Positions 47,706 to 56,699 of a stretch of DNA of 64,000 nt are shown here, in pieces. The DNA comes from Nocardioides aurantiacus (GTDB taxonomy: Bacteria; Actinomycetota; Actinomycetes; Propionibacteriales; Nocardioidaceae): positions 682,001 through 746,000 of the forward strand of contig NZ_RKHO01000001.1 of assembly GCF_003752505.1 (NCBI RefSeq), given 5' to 3'. How positions within the stretch are numbered: the stretch's first letter is position 1; each line of letters begins with the position of its first letter. The notes under the pieces are model-generated. The model had not been told where the DNA came from. It searched no databases and saw only the letters and a program-made list of their open reading frames with translations. Both the position numbers and the translations under genes were made by a program.

Positions 47706-48911
47706 ATGTCCCGCACCCCCGGCGTTCTCGGCGCCGTCCGCACCACCCTCGCGCTGCTCGTCGCCACCGCGGCGGTGACGACCGGCGCGGTGTCGCCGGC
47801 CGCCGCCGACGCGTCGTACGCCGTGCCCTCCGACGGGGTGCTCAAGCTGACCGGCCACGGCTACGGTCACGGCCACGGCATGTCGCAGTACGGCGCCCGC
47901 GGTGCCGCGCAGGCGGGGCTCAAGCAGGGCCAGATCATGTCGTTCTACTACCCCGGCACGGCCGCGGGCACGGTCCGCGGCAACATCTGGGTGCGGATCA
48001 GCGCCGACACCGACGGCATGCTCTCGGTCGCCCCCGCGTCGGGGCTCCAGGTGCGCCAGGTGGGTGGTCCGTCGTACGCCCTCCCGACGACGGTGGGCTC
48101 GCTGCGCCCCTCCTCGTGGCGGCTGCGCACCTCCGGTGACCGCAACGTGCTCGAGTTCTACGCCGGGGGAGCCTGGCGGGGCCACCGGCCGGGCTCGGTG
48201 CCGATGACCGGCGCCGCCGCGTTCTTCCGCGACACCGGGCCCACCACGCTGCGGATCGGGTCGGTCGACCGGCCCTACCGCGGCGCGCTGCGCTACGTGC
48301 AGCGCACGACCGTGAACATCGTCGGCATGGACGACTTCGTGCGCGGGGTCGTGGCCCGGGAGATGCCGGCGTCGTGGGAGCCGGCCGCCGTGCAGTCGCA
48401 GGCCGTCGCCGCGCGCACGTACGCCGCGTTCGAGCGCGCCGCCAACGCCGGTCGCGCCTGGCAGACCTGCGACACCACGTCCTGCCAGGTCTACGGCGGC
48501 GTGAACGCCGAGCACCCGTCCGCCGACGCCGCCGTGCGGGCCACCGCCCGGCAGGTCCGGACCTACGACGGCAAGCCGGCCTTCACCCAGTTCTCCTCCA
48601 GCAGCGGCGGCTGGACCAAGGCGGGCAGCCGGCCCTACCTCGTGGCCAAGGCCGACCGCTACGACGCGACCTCGAGCAACCCGAACCACACCTGGCGCAC
48701 CACGCTGACCCGTGCCCGCGTGCAGTCGAGCTATCCGGCGCTCGGCACGCTGCGGGCGGTGCGCGTGACCAGGCGCGACGGCAACGGCGACCAGGGCGGG
48801 CGGGTGCTGTCGGTCGTGCTCGACGGCTCCAGGAGCGACGTCACGCTGACCGGCACGGCCTTCCGCAGCCGGTTCGGGCTGAAGTCGGACTGGTTCCGCT
48901 TCGGCGGCTGA
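47706..48911 (+). CDS. Secreted SpoIID/LytB-domain protein
   Basis: A 401-residue exported protein. Residues 1-35 form a Sec signal (ALLVATAAVTTGAVSPAAA, cleavage near AAADAS). The mature part begins with LTGHGYGHGHGMSQYGARGAA, a repeat common to SpoIID/LytB proteins. The main domain holds DDFVRGVVAREMPASWEPAA with the likely catalytic glutamate E219, and SQAVAARTYA. SpoIID is a lytic transglycosylase on denuded glycan strands; LytB-type relatives modify amidase activity. In this non-endospore lineage a role in wall remodelling is inferred. GAGG lies upstream of the ATG behind the two hairpins. Confidence 0.88.
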   Translation: MSRTPGVLGAVRTTLALLVATAAVTTGAVSPAAADASYAVPSDGVLKLTGHGYGHGHGMSQYGARGAAQAGLKQGQIMSFYYPGTAAGTVRGNIWVRISADTDGMLSVAPASGLQVRQVGGPSYALPTTVGSLRPSSWRLRTSGDRNVLEFYAGGAWRGHRPGSVPMTGAAAFFRDTGPTTLRIGSVDRPYRGALRYVQRTTVNIVGMDDFVRGVVAREMPASWEPAAVQSQAVAARTYAAFERAANAGRAWQTCDTTSCQVYGGVNAEHPSADAAVRATARQVRTYDGKPAFTQFSSSSGGWTKAGSRPYLVAKADRYDATSSNPNHTWRTTLTRARVQSSYPALGTLRAVRVTRRDGNGDQGGRVLSVVLDGSRSDVTLTGTAFRSRFGLKSDWFRFGG

Positions 48912-48917
48912 GACGGA

Positions 48918-48939
48918 CCTCCGGAGGAGCCGATATCGG
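48918..48939. promoter_or_regulatory. Palindromes upstream of the TetR gene
   Basis: CCTCCGGAGG (48918-48927) and CCGATATCGG (48930-48939) are two perfect 10-base palindromes two bases apart, 15 bases upstream of a TACGCT -10 element. They are candidate operators for the TetR regulator, or remnants of a terminator for the preceding gene. Confidence 0.45.
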
Positions 48940-48953
48940 AGGCTACCCTCGCG

Positions 48954-48959
48954 TACGCT
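48954..48959 (+). promoter_or_regulatory. Putative -10 element (TACGCT) of the TetR gene
   Basis: TACGCT ends six bases before the ATG at 48966, without a ribosome site; a leaderless transcript is likely. Confidence 0.45.
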
Positions 48960-48965
48960 GCCGCC

Positions 48966-49616
48966 ATGAGCATGCAGACGGCTGACCCCGCGGAGTTCCT
49001 GCCGCGCCGCCGGCCCTCGCAGGAGCGCAGTCGTCGACGCTTCGACGACATCCTCCGCGCCGCCCGTGCGCTGCTGGTCGAGGTCGGCTTCGAGGCCTTC
49101 ACCTCCGAGCAGGTGGCGCTGCGGGCGGGGGTGCCGATCGGGTCGCTCTACCAGTTCTTCGGCAACAAGTACGCCATCATCTGCGAGCTCGACCGGCTCG
49201 ACACCGCCAACGTCGAGAAGGCGCTGGAGGACTTCGGCTCGGAGATCCCCACCCTCGACTGGGCGCAGCTGCTCGAGAAGCTGCTCGACCACCTCGCCAC
49301 GCTGTGGCGCACCGACCCCTCACGCCGCGCCGTGTGGCTGGCGATGCAGGCCACCCCGCCGACCCGCGCCATCGCCGCCGGTCACGAGCGGCAGCTCGCC
49401 TCGCAGGTCACCCGCATCCTGGCGCCGCTGACGCCCGGCTCCGCGACCGGTCATCGCCAGACGCTCGCCGAGGTGATCGTGCACGTGACCTACTCGATGC
49501 TGAACTTCTCGATCCGGGACGGCCAGTCCCACCCCGACGCGGTGGTGCAGCTGAAGTCGATGCTGACCCACTACCTGCTCGCCGCCGAGGCCGAGGCGGC
49601 GCGCCGACGGATGTGA
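48966..49616 (+). CDS. TetR-family transcriptional regulator
   Basis: A 216-residue repressor-type protein. The N-terminal HTH (about residues 20-70) reads SRRRFDDILRAARALLVEVG, then TSEQVALRAGVPIGSLYQFFGNKYAIICELD, the classic TetR recognition helix. The C-terminal ligand domain is helical and hydrophobic. It lies 86 bases upstream of the giant acyl-CoA carboxylase gene on the same strand, so control of fatty-acid precursor supply is plausible. It does not resemble the mycobacterial FasR opening as I remember it. Confidence 0.9.
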   Translation: MSMQTADPAEFLPRRRPSQERSRRRFDDILRAARALLVEVGFEAFTSEQVALRAGVPIGSLYQFFGNKYAIICELDRLDTANVEKALEDFGSEIPTLDWAQLLEKLLDHLATLWRTDPSRRAVWLAMQATPPTRAIAAGHERQLASQVTRILAPLTPGSATGHRQTLAEVIVHVTYSMLNFSIRDGQSHPDAVVQLKSMLTHYLLAAEAEAARRRM

Positions 49617-49702
49617 CTCGCCCGTAACCCCGAAGTCGTGGGACGGTGGTTCCAATGCGAGACCAGCCTCGCATTTCCAGCGTCCAACCCGAGGGGTCCT
49701 TC

Positions 49703-52700
49703 GTGTCTTTCCGTCGCATCGCGATCGTCAACCGTGGCGAGTCCGCCATGCGGCTGCTGCACGCCGTGCGCGAGCTCAACGCCGCCCGCCACCCGGACGA
49801 GCACCTCCAGACCGTGGCGCTGCACACCACGGGGGAGGCCAACGCGATGTTCGTGCGCGAGGCCGACCTCGCCCACGACCTCGGGCCCGCGAGCCAGCGG
49901 CCCTACGTCGACCTGGCGGTCCTCGAGCGGGCGCTGCTCGAGACCGGGGCCGACGCCGTGTGGCCCGGCTGGGGCTTCGTGGCCGAGGACCCCTCCTTCG
50001 TCGACCTGTGCGACAAGCACGGCGTCACCTTCGTCGGGCCGAGCGCCGAGGCGATGCGTCGCCTGGGCGACAAGATCGGCTCCAAGCTGATCGCCGAGGA
50101 GGTCGGCGTCCCGGTCGCCCCGTGGAGCCGCGGCGCCGTCGACACCCTCGAGGACGCCCTCGCGTCCGCCGAGCAGGTCGGCTACCCGTTGATGCTCAAG
50201 GCCACCGCCGGCGGCGGCGGGCGCGGCATCCGGATGGTCGCCTCGGCCGCCGACCTCGAGGACGCCTACCAGCGCACCAGCGACGAGGCGCTGCGCGCCT
50301 TCGGCAACGGGACGGTGTTCCTGGAGCGCCTGGTCACCGGCGCCCGCCACGTCGAGGTCCAGCTGATCGCCGACAGCCACGGCACCGCCTGGGCGCTCGG
50401 CGTGCGCGACTGCTCCATCCAGCGCCGCAACCAGAAGGTCATCGAGGAGTCGGCCTCGCCGCTGCTGAGCCCCGCGCAGGTCGAGGAGCTGAAGTCCTCG
50501 GCCGAGCAGCTGGCGCTGGCCGTGGGCTACGTCGGCGCGGGCACCGTGGAGTTCCTCTACCACCCGCAGCTGCAGACCTTCGCCTTCCTGGAGGTCAACA
50601 CCCGGCTCCAGGTCGAGCACTCGATCACCGAGGCCACCACCGGCGTCGACCTGGTGCGGGCCCAGCTCCACGTCGCGCAGGGCGGCCGCCTCGAGGGCGA
50701 GAAGCCCGCCGAGGTGGGGCACGCCGTCGAGGCCCGGCTCAACGCCGAGGACCCCGACCGCGACTTCGCCCCCGCCCCCGGCCGCATCGAGCACCTCGAG
50801 CTGCCCTCGGGGCCCGGCATCCGCGTCGACACCGGCGTCGCCGAGGGCGACACCATCCCGCCCGACTTCGACTCGATGATCGCCAAGATCATCGCCTACG
50901 GCCGCACCCGCGACGAGGCGCTCGCCCGGCTGCGCCGCGCGATGACCTCGACCACCGTGGTGATCGAGGGCGGCGCCTGCAACAAGAGCTTCGTGCTCGA
51001 CCTGCTGGCCCAGCCCGAGGTCGTCAGCGGCGACCCCGACGGCGGCGTCCCGTGGGCCGACACCGGCTGGATCGACCGCGTCCGCGCCGAGGGTCGGCTG
51101 GCCTCCCACGCCCACGCGGGCATCGCAGTGGTCGCGGCCGGCATCGAGGCCTACCTCGAGCGCGTCCGGCTCGAGACGGCGCGGCTCATCGAGACCGCCC
51201 ACGGCGGCCGTCCCTCGGCCGCCCACGAGGTGGGCCGGCCCGTCGAGCTGAAGCTCCGCGGCGTGCCCTACCAGGTCTCGACGATCAACACCGGGCCCGG
51301 ACGGTTCCGCGTCGGGGTCGCCTCCGGCGCGACCTCGCAGACCGTGGACGTCCAGCTGGCGCACGTCGACGACGTACGCCGCCGGCTCACCGTCGGCGGC
51401 CGGCGCTACCACGTCGTCACCGCCACCCACGGCCCGACCACGCTGGTCGAGGTCGACGGCGTGGCCCACCGCGTCAGCCGCGACGAGGGTGGCGTGCTGC
51501 GCTCGCCCGCGCCGGCCCTGGTCGTGGCCACCCCGGTCGCCGTGGGCGACGAGGTCGAGGCGGGAGCGACGGTCGTCGTGCTCGAGTCGATGAAGATGGA
51601 GACGGCGCTGCACGCGCCCTTCCCGGCCCGCGTCAAGGAGCTGCACGTCATCACCGGCAGCCAGGTCGAGACCGGCGCGGCGCTGATCAAGCTCGAGCAG
51701 CTGGGGGAGGGGACCGAGGAGACCGTCGACGCCGGCGCGGTCGTCGACCTGCCCGCCGACGCCGGGGTCGACCCGGCCACCCAGCGGGAGCGGGCCCGTG
51801 CGGCTCTCAGCGCCGTCGTGCTCGGCTACGACGTGCCGCCGGAGGACCAGGACGCGGCGCTCTCGGAGTACCTCACCGTGCGCGACCTCGCCGAGCCCGA
51901 CGACGGCTCCGTGCTCGCCGACGAGGTGACCCTGCTCGAGACCTTCGTCGACCTCGCCGAGCTGAGCCGCAACCGCCCGGCCGACGAGGACCGCCACACC
52001 GCGCTGCGCGTGCACAGCTCGCGCGAGCACTTCCACACCTACCTGCTCAGCCTCGACGTGGACCGCGGCGGGCTCCCGGAGCAGTTCCGCGAGCGGCTGG
52101 AGCGGGTGCTGCGCCACTACGGCCTGACCTCCCTCGACCGCACCCCCGAGCTGGAGGCGGCGGTCTTCCGCATCTTCCTGGCCCAGCAGCGCACCACCCC
52201 CGAGGTCGCGCTCGTCGCGGCGCTGCTCGGCGCGTGGAGCCGCGAGGCCCCGCCGGTCGGCGACCTCGCCGCCCGGTCGCGCGAGGTGCTGGAGCGGCTC
52301 GGCCGCGTCCCGCAGGCGCGCTACCCCGCGGTGGGCGACCTCGCCCGCAGCGTCCGGTTCCGCTGGTTCGACCAGCCGGCCGTGGACGCCGACCGCAGCG
52401 GCGTGCTGCTCGGGATGCGGGACGAGGTGGAGGCGCTCGCCGCGTCCGCCGACGCCCCCGACCGCGCCCGTCGCATCGAGGCGCTGGCCTCGATCCCCGA
52501 GCAGACCGTCGGGTTCCTGTGCGACCGACTCGAGCACGGACTGCCCGAGCGTGAGCCGATGCTCGAGGTGCTGGCCCGCCGGCACTACCGCGAGTACGAC
52601 CTGCACGACGTGCGGTCGCTCGACGCCCCGCGCCCCGTCGTCGTCGCCGCCTACACCCTCGACGAGCGGCGGACCCGGCTGGTCTCCTCGATCGGCTCGG

Positions 52701-55237
52701 TGGCCGAGCTGGAGCCCGGGTCGGACCTCGTCGCCGCGCTGGAGCCCCACCTCGCCGACCGTGCACCCGGCGAGGACGCCGTCGTCGACCTCTACCTCTC
52801 CTGGGCCGACGCCCCCGCGTCCGCCGACGAGGCGAGCGAGGCGCTGCGCTCCCTGCTCGCCGAGCTGCCGCTCACCCGGGGCGTACGCCGCGTCTGCGTC
52901 GCCGTCTGCGCCGGCGGCGGCGACCGCCACGTCGGCTACTTCACCTTCCGTCCCGCCGACGAGGGCGCCGCTCCCGCGATCGAGGAGGACGACCTCACCC
53001 GGGGCGTGCACCCGATGGTCGGTCGGCGCCTGGACCTGTGGCGGCTGCGCAACTTCGACATCACCCGGATCGAGGCGCCCGAGGACGTGCTGCTCTACGA
53101 GTGCGTTGCCCGGGAGAACCCGTCCGACCGTCGGCTCGTGGCGCTGGCCCAGGTGCGCCAGATGTCCGTCGTACGCGACGAGGACGGCACCATCACGGCC
53201 CTGCCGCACGCCGAGCGTGCCGTCGAGAGCTGCCTGGAGTCGATCCGTCGCGAGCGGGTGGCCCGCGGCTCCGCCGGAGCCAAGCTCGACCTCAACCACG
53301 TCTGGGTGCACGTGTGGCCCGTGGTCGACCTGGACCTCGAGGCCCTCGGCGCGCTCGGGTCCAAGATCAGCCCGCTGACCGACGGTGCCGGCGTCGAGGA
53401 GGTCGTGGCCCAGGGCCGCCTCGCCGTCCCGGGGGCCGAGCCGGTCGCGATGGCGGTGCGCTTCAGCGCCCGCCCCGGTGCGGGCGTGACGACCACCGTC
53501 GAGGAGCCGCCGACCGAGCTGCTGCAGCCGCTCGACGACTACACCTCCAAGGTGGTGCGCTCGCGCCGCCGCGGCCTGGTCTACCCCTACGAGCTCAGCG
53601 GCGTCCTCGCCGGCGCCGGTGGCTCGCTCGTCGAGCACGACCTCGACGAGACCGGCCGGCTCGTCCCCGTGGACCGGCCCTACGGCCTCAACGAGTCCGG
53701 CATCCTCGCGGCCGTCGTCACCACCCCGACGGCGCTGCACCCGCAGGGCGTCACCCGCGTGGTGCTGTGCGGTGACCCGACCAAGTCGCTCGGCTCGGTC
53801 GCGGAGCAGGAGTGCCTGCGCGTGATCGCGGCGCTCGACCTGGCCGAGCAGATGCAGGTGCCGGTGGAGTGGTTCGCCCTCTCCGCGGGTGCGCGGATCT
53901 CGATGGACTCCGGCACCGAGAACATGGACTGGGTGGCCAAGGCGCTGCGCCGGATCGTGGAGTTCACCCAGGACGGCGGCGAGATCAACGTCGTGGTCGC
54001 GGGCATCAACGTCGGCGCCCAGCCCTACTGGAACGCCGAGGCCACGATGCTGATGCACACCAAGGGCATCCTGGTGATGACGCCGGAGAGCGCCATGGTG
54101 CTCACCGGCAAGCAGTCGCTCGACTTCTCCGGCGGCGTCTCGGCCGAGGACAACTACGGCATCGGCGGCTACGACCGCGTGATGGGCCCCAACGGTCAGG
54201 CGCAGTACTGGGCGCCCGACCTGGCCGGCGCGTTCGGTGTGCTGATGGCCCACTACGAGCACACCTACGTCGCGCCGGGCGAGTCCGCGCCGCGTCGTAC
54301 GGAGTCCTCGGACCCGGTCGACCGTGACATCTCCTCCTTCCCCCACGCGATCGAGGGCAGCGACTTCGCGACCGTCGGCGAGATCTTCTCGGCCACGGCG
54401 AACCCCGACCGCAAGAAGGCCTTCGACATCCGCACCGTGATGCGAGCGGTCGCCGACCAGGACCACGACGTGCTCGAGCGCTGGGCCGGCATGGCCGACG
54501 CCGACACGGCCGTCGTGCAGGACGTGCACGTCGGCGGCTACCCGGTGTGCCTGATGGGCATCGAGAGCCAGTCCGTACGCCGCTCCGGCTTCCCGCCCAC
54601 CGACGGCCCGAGCACCTACACCTCCGGCACGCTGTTCCCGAAGTCGTCGAAGAAGGCGGCCCGGGCGATCAACTCCGCCAGCGGCAACCGGCCGCTGGTC
54701 GTGCTCGCGAACCTGTCGGGCTTCGACGGCTCCCCGGAGTCGATGCGCAACCTCCAGCTGGAGTACGGCGCCGAGATCGGCCGCGCGATCGTCAACTTCC
54801 GCGGCCCGATCGTCTTCTGCGTCATCTCCCGCTACCACGGGGGTGCGTTCGTGGTGTTCTCCAAGGCGCTGAACCCGAGCATGACGGTGCTCGCCGTCGA
54901 GGGCTCGTTCGCCTCGGTCATCGGCGGCGCCCCCGCCGCGGCGGTGGTGTTCACCGGCGAGGTCGAGAAGCGCACCGCGGCCACGCCGGCCATCAGGGCG
55001 CTGGACGAGCGCATCGCCTCGGCGCGCGGCGCCGAGCGGATCGGGCTCCAGGTCGAGCGGGCGCAGCTGCGGACCGCCGTACGGGCCGAGAAGATCAGCG
55101 AGGTCGCCGCCGAGTTCGACGGCATCCACGACATCCACCGCGCCGTCGAGGTCGGGTCCGTGGACGCGGTCATCCCCGCGGCCCGGTTGCGGCCCGAGAT
55201 CGTGGAGGCCATCGAGCGTCACGCCACGGGTGGCTGA
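49703..55237 (+). CDS. Single-chain biotin-dependent acyl-CoA (acetyl-CoA) carboxylase
   Basis: An 1844-residue multidomain enzyme. The biotin carboxylase occupies about residues 1-450, with the ATP-grasp loop KATAGGGGRGIRM near 166-178 and NTRLQVEHSITE. The biotin carrier has VLESMKMETALHA with the biotinyl lysine at K631. A long central region without a recognised motif spans about 660-1270. The carboxyltransferase halves follow, with DDYTSKVVRSRRRGLVYPYEL, NVGAQPYWNAEATML and GSFASVIGGAPAAAVVF. This eukaryote-like order is unusual in bacteria. GTG 49703 follows GAGGGG at 49691-49696. It probably makes malonyl-CoA for the FAS-I encoded nearby. Confidence 0.93.
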   Translation: MSFRRIAIVNRGESAMRLLHAVRELNAARHPDEHLQTVALHTTGEANAMFVREADLAHDLGPASQRPYVDLAVLERALLETGADAVWPGWGFVAEDPSFVDLCDKHGVTFVGPSAEAMRRLGDKIGSKLIAEEVGVPVAPWSRGAVDTLEDALASAEQVGYPLMLKATAGGGGRGIRMVASAADLEDAYQRTSDEALRAFGNGTVFLERLVTGARHVEVQLIADSHGTAWALGVRDCSIQRRNQKVIEESASPLLSPAQVEELKSSAEQLALAVGYVGAGTVEFLYHPQLQTFAFLEVNTRLQVEHSITEATTGVDLVRAQLHVAQGGRLEGEKPAEVGHAVEARLNAEDPDRDFAPAPGRIEHLELPSGPGIRVDTGVAEGDTIPPDFDSMIAKIIAYGRTRDEALARLRRAMTSTTVVIEGGACNKSFVLDLLAQPEVVSGDPDGGVPWADTGWIDRVRAEGRLASHAHAGIAVVAAGIEAYLERVRLETARLIETAHGGRPSAAHEVGRPVELKLRGVPYQVSTINTGPGRFRVGVASGATSQTVDVQLAHVDDVRRRLTVGGRRYHVVTATHGPTTLVEVDGVAHRVSRDEGGVLRSPAPALVVATPVAVGDEVEAGATVVVLESMKMETALHAPFPARVKELHVITGSQVETGAALIKLEQLGEGTEETVDAGAVVDLPADAGVDPATQRERARAALSAVVLGYDVPPEDQDAALSEYLTVRDLAEPDDGSVLADEVTLLETFVDLAELSRNRPADEDRHTALRVHSSREHFHTYLLSLDVDRGGLPEQFRERLERVLRHYGLTSLDRTPELEAAVFRIFLAQQRTTPEVALVAALLGAWSREAPPVGDLAARSREVLERLGRVPQARYPAVGDLARSVRFRWFDQPAVDADRSGVLLGMRDEVEALAASADAPDRARRIEALASIPEQTVGFLCDRLEHGLPEREPMLEVLARRHYREYDLHDVRSLDAPRPVVVAAYTLDERRTRLVSSIGSVAELEPGSDLVAALEPHLADRAPGEDAVVDLYLSWADAPASADEASEALRSLLAELPLTRGVRRVCVAVCAGGGDRHVGYFTFRPADEGAAPAIEEDDLTRGVHPMVGRRLDLWRLRNFDITRIEAPEDVLLYECVARENPSDRRLVALAQVRQMSVVRDEDGTITALPHAERAVESCLESIRRERVARGSAGAKLDLNHVWVHVWPVVDLDLEALGALGSKISPLTDGAGVEEVVAQGRLAVPGAEPVAMAVRFSARPGAGVTTTVEEPPTELLQPLDDYTSKVVRSRRRGLVYPYELSGVLAGAGGSLVEHDLDETGRLVPVDRPYGLNESGILAAVVTTPTALHPQGVTRVVLCGDPTKSLGSVAEQECLRVIAALDLAEQMQVPVEWFALSAGARISMDSGTENMDWVAKALRRIVEFTQDGGEINVVVAGINVGAQPYWNAEATMLMHTKGILVMTPESAMVLTGKQSLDFSGGVSAEDNYGIGGYDRVMGPNGQAQYWAPDLAGAFGVLMAHYEHTYVAPGESAPRRTESSDPVDRDISSFPHAIEGSDFATVGEIFSATANPDRKKAFDIRTVMRAVADQDHDVLERWAGMADADTAVVQDVHVGGYPVCLMGIESQSVRRSGFPPTDGPSTYTSGTLFPKSSKKAARAINSASGNRPLVVLANLSGFDGSPESMRNLQLEYGAEIGRAIVNFRGPIVFCVISRYHGGAFVVFSKALNPSMTVLAVEGSFASVIGGAPAAAVVFTGEVEKRTAATPAIRALDERIASARGAERIGLQVERAQLRTAVRAEKISEVAAEFDGIHDIHRAVEVGSVDAVIPAARLRPEIVEAIERHATGG

Positions 55238-55250
55238 GGCGGCGGGCGCG

Positions 55251-55256
55251 TAGCCT
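55251..55256 (+). promoter_or_regulatory. Putative -10 element (TAGCCT) of the amidotransferase gene
   Basis: TAGCCT ends seven bases before the ATG at 55264, in the 26-base gap after the carboxylase stop, the same hexamer as before murA. Confidence 0.45.
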
Positions 55257-55263
55257 GCAGCGC

Positions 55264-56214
55264 ATGTGCCGCGTCCTTGCCTACATCGGTCCCGAGCTCC
55301 CCCTCGAGGACCTCCTGCTCACCCCGCGCAACAGCCTGGTCAACCAGACCCTCGACCCCGAGCGGCACCCCCAGCTGCAGCTGGCCGGGTGGGGGTTCGG
55401 GATCTGGAGCGAGCACCTGCTCAAGCCGGACGTGCCCCTGATCTACCGGCGGCCCATGGCCGCCTTCTACGACGACAACGTCGAGGGGATCGTCCCGCAC
55501 CTGCAGGTCAGCACGCTGCTCGCCCACGTGCGGGCCGCGGCGTACGACGCGGGGGCGGTGCTCGCCGACGAGAACTGCCACCCGTTCTGCTACTCCGGCA
55601 CGCCCTGGATCGTCGCCCAGAACGGCGACCTGCCGCACTGGAAGGTGCTGCAGCGCGAGCTGCTGCAGCACTGCAAGGACGAGTTCCTCGAGCAGATGAC
55701 CGGCACCACCGACACCGAGTTCCTCTACGTGCTGCTGCTCTCGGTGCTGGAGGGCGACAGCAACGACGACGTCCAGCGCGGGTTCGAGCGGGTGCTGGAG
55801 CTCATCGTCGCGGCGATGAAGGCCCTCGACCTCCCCGGGCTCGCCAAGCTCAAGATGGCCCTGGTCTCCCCGCGGCGCATCATCGGCGTCAACTGCGGCA
55901 CGGGTCACCAGGGCGAGCCCCAGCCGGAGGGGGACTGGCGCGAGCTGCGAAAGTCCGGCCCGGGCACCGACGACTACGCGCTGTCGATGCTGCTCGAGCC
56001 GATGTACTACCTGATGGGTCGCGACTTCACGCACGACGACGCGACGTACGGCTTCGACGACTGCGGTGAGGAGGACGCCTCCGCGGTCATCTTCGCCTCC
56101 GAGCCGCTCACCGAGGAGGCCGACGACTGGCTGCCCCTGGAGTTCGGCGAGATCGTGTTCCTCGAGCGGACGGGTGACAACGTGACCCGCGAGGTCCGCA
56201 CGCTCGCGACATGA
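55264..56214 (+). CDS. Class II glutamine amidotransferase
   Basis: A 316-residue N-terminal-nucleophile amidotransferase. After Met removal Cys2 (MCRVLAYIG) becomes the nucleophile; GWGFGIWS, VSTLLAHVRAAAYDAG, ENCHPFCYSG and WIVAQNGDLPHW are family landmarks. It resembles the YafJ/DUG3 group rather than the ergothioneine hydrolase EgtC, though both share the fold. The substrate, a gamma-glutamyl amide or peptide, is unknown. A cupin gene overlaps its stop (ATGA) and is co-translated. Confidence 0.87.
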   Translation: MCRVLAYIGPELPLEDLLLTPRNSLVNQTLDPERHPQLQLAGWGFGIWSEHLLKPDVPLIYRRPMAAFYDDNVEGIVPHLQVSTLLAHVRAAAYDAGAVLADENCHPFCYSGTPWIVAQNGDLPHWKVLQRELLQHCKDEFLEQMTGTTDTEFLYVLLLSVLEGDSNDDVQRGFERVLELIVAAMKALDLPGLAKLKMALVSPRRIIGVNCGTGHQGEPQPEGDWRELRKSGPGTDDYALSMLLEPMYYLMGRDFTHDDATYGFDDCGEEDASAVIFASEPLTEEADDWLPLEFGEIVFLERTGDNVTREVRTLAT

Positions 56215-56624
56215 GCCCCGGGGCGCCTCCCGAGCTGCCCCGGCCGGTCCGGGTCTTCACACCGGACGACCTGGTCGCCGCCGACCCGACCGCGGGCATG
56301 AGCCGTGCGCGGGCCTTCGAGCTGCCGCTGCTGTGGTCCGGACAGGTCGTGACCGAGCCCGGCGCGGTCTCGGGGTGGCACCACCACGAGCGCAACGAGT
56401 CGAGCCTGTACGTCGTACGCGGGGTGCTGCGGCTGGAGTTCGACGGCCACGACGGCTACCTCGACGCCGGCCCGGGCGACTTCGTGCACGTGCCCGCGTG
56501 GACCGTCCACCGGGAGTCGAACCCCTCGCGCGAGCCGTCGTTGGCCGTGATCGCCCGGGTGGGCGGTGGGGTCCCGACCGTCAACGTCGAGGGGCCGGGC
56601 AGCATCCAGAGTCTGCTGGGCTGA
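56211..56624 (+). CDS. Cupin-domain protein
   Basis: A 137-residue single cupin. Motif 1 is SGWHHHERNESSLYVVRG, with three consecutive histidines and a glutamate as metal ligands. Motif 2 is AGPGDFVHVPAWTVHRESNP, supplying the last histidine. A small-molecule dioxygenase, isomerase or binding protein is possible. It is translationally coupled to the amidotransferase gene and convergent with the HNH nuclease gene, with 75 unremarkable bases between them. Confidence 0.85.
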   Translation: MSPGAPPELPRPVRVFTPDDLVAADPTAGMSRARAFELPLLWSGQVVTEPGAVSGWHHHERNESSLYVVRGVLRLEFDGHDGYLDAGPGDFVHVPAWTVHRESNPSREPSLAVIARVGGGVPTVNVEGPGSIQSLLG

Positions 56625-56699
56625 GGGTTCTCGGGTGGGATGCTCGGGTTGGGTCTGCGTCAGACGCGGCGCTGTGTCCCACCAGCCGAGCCGGCAGTC

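Noticed and set aside
48966-49616. FasR, the mycobacterial activator of fas-acpS
   Set aside because: Same family and suggestive position, but no specific sequence resemblance; fas promoter is outside the window.
49571-55222. A minus-strand open frame of about 1880 codons opposite the carboxylase gene
   Set aside because: It is the mirror of a real gene in high-GC DNA; the translation is a low-complexity mix of R, H, D, V, G and L with no motif, while the plus-strand frame has full BC, BCCP and CT signatures.
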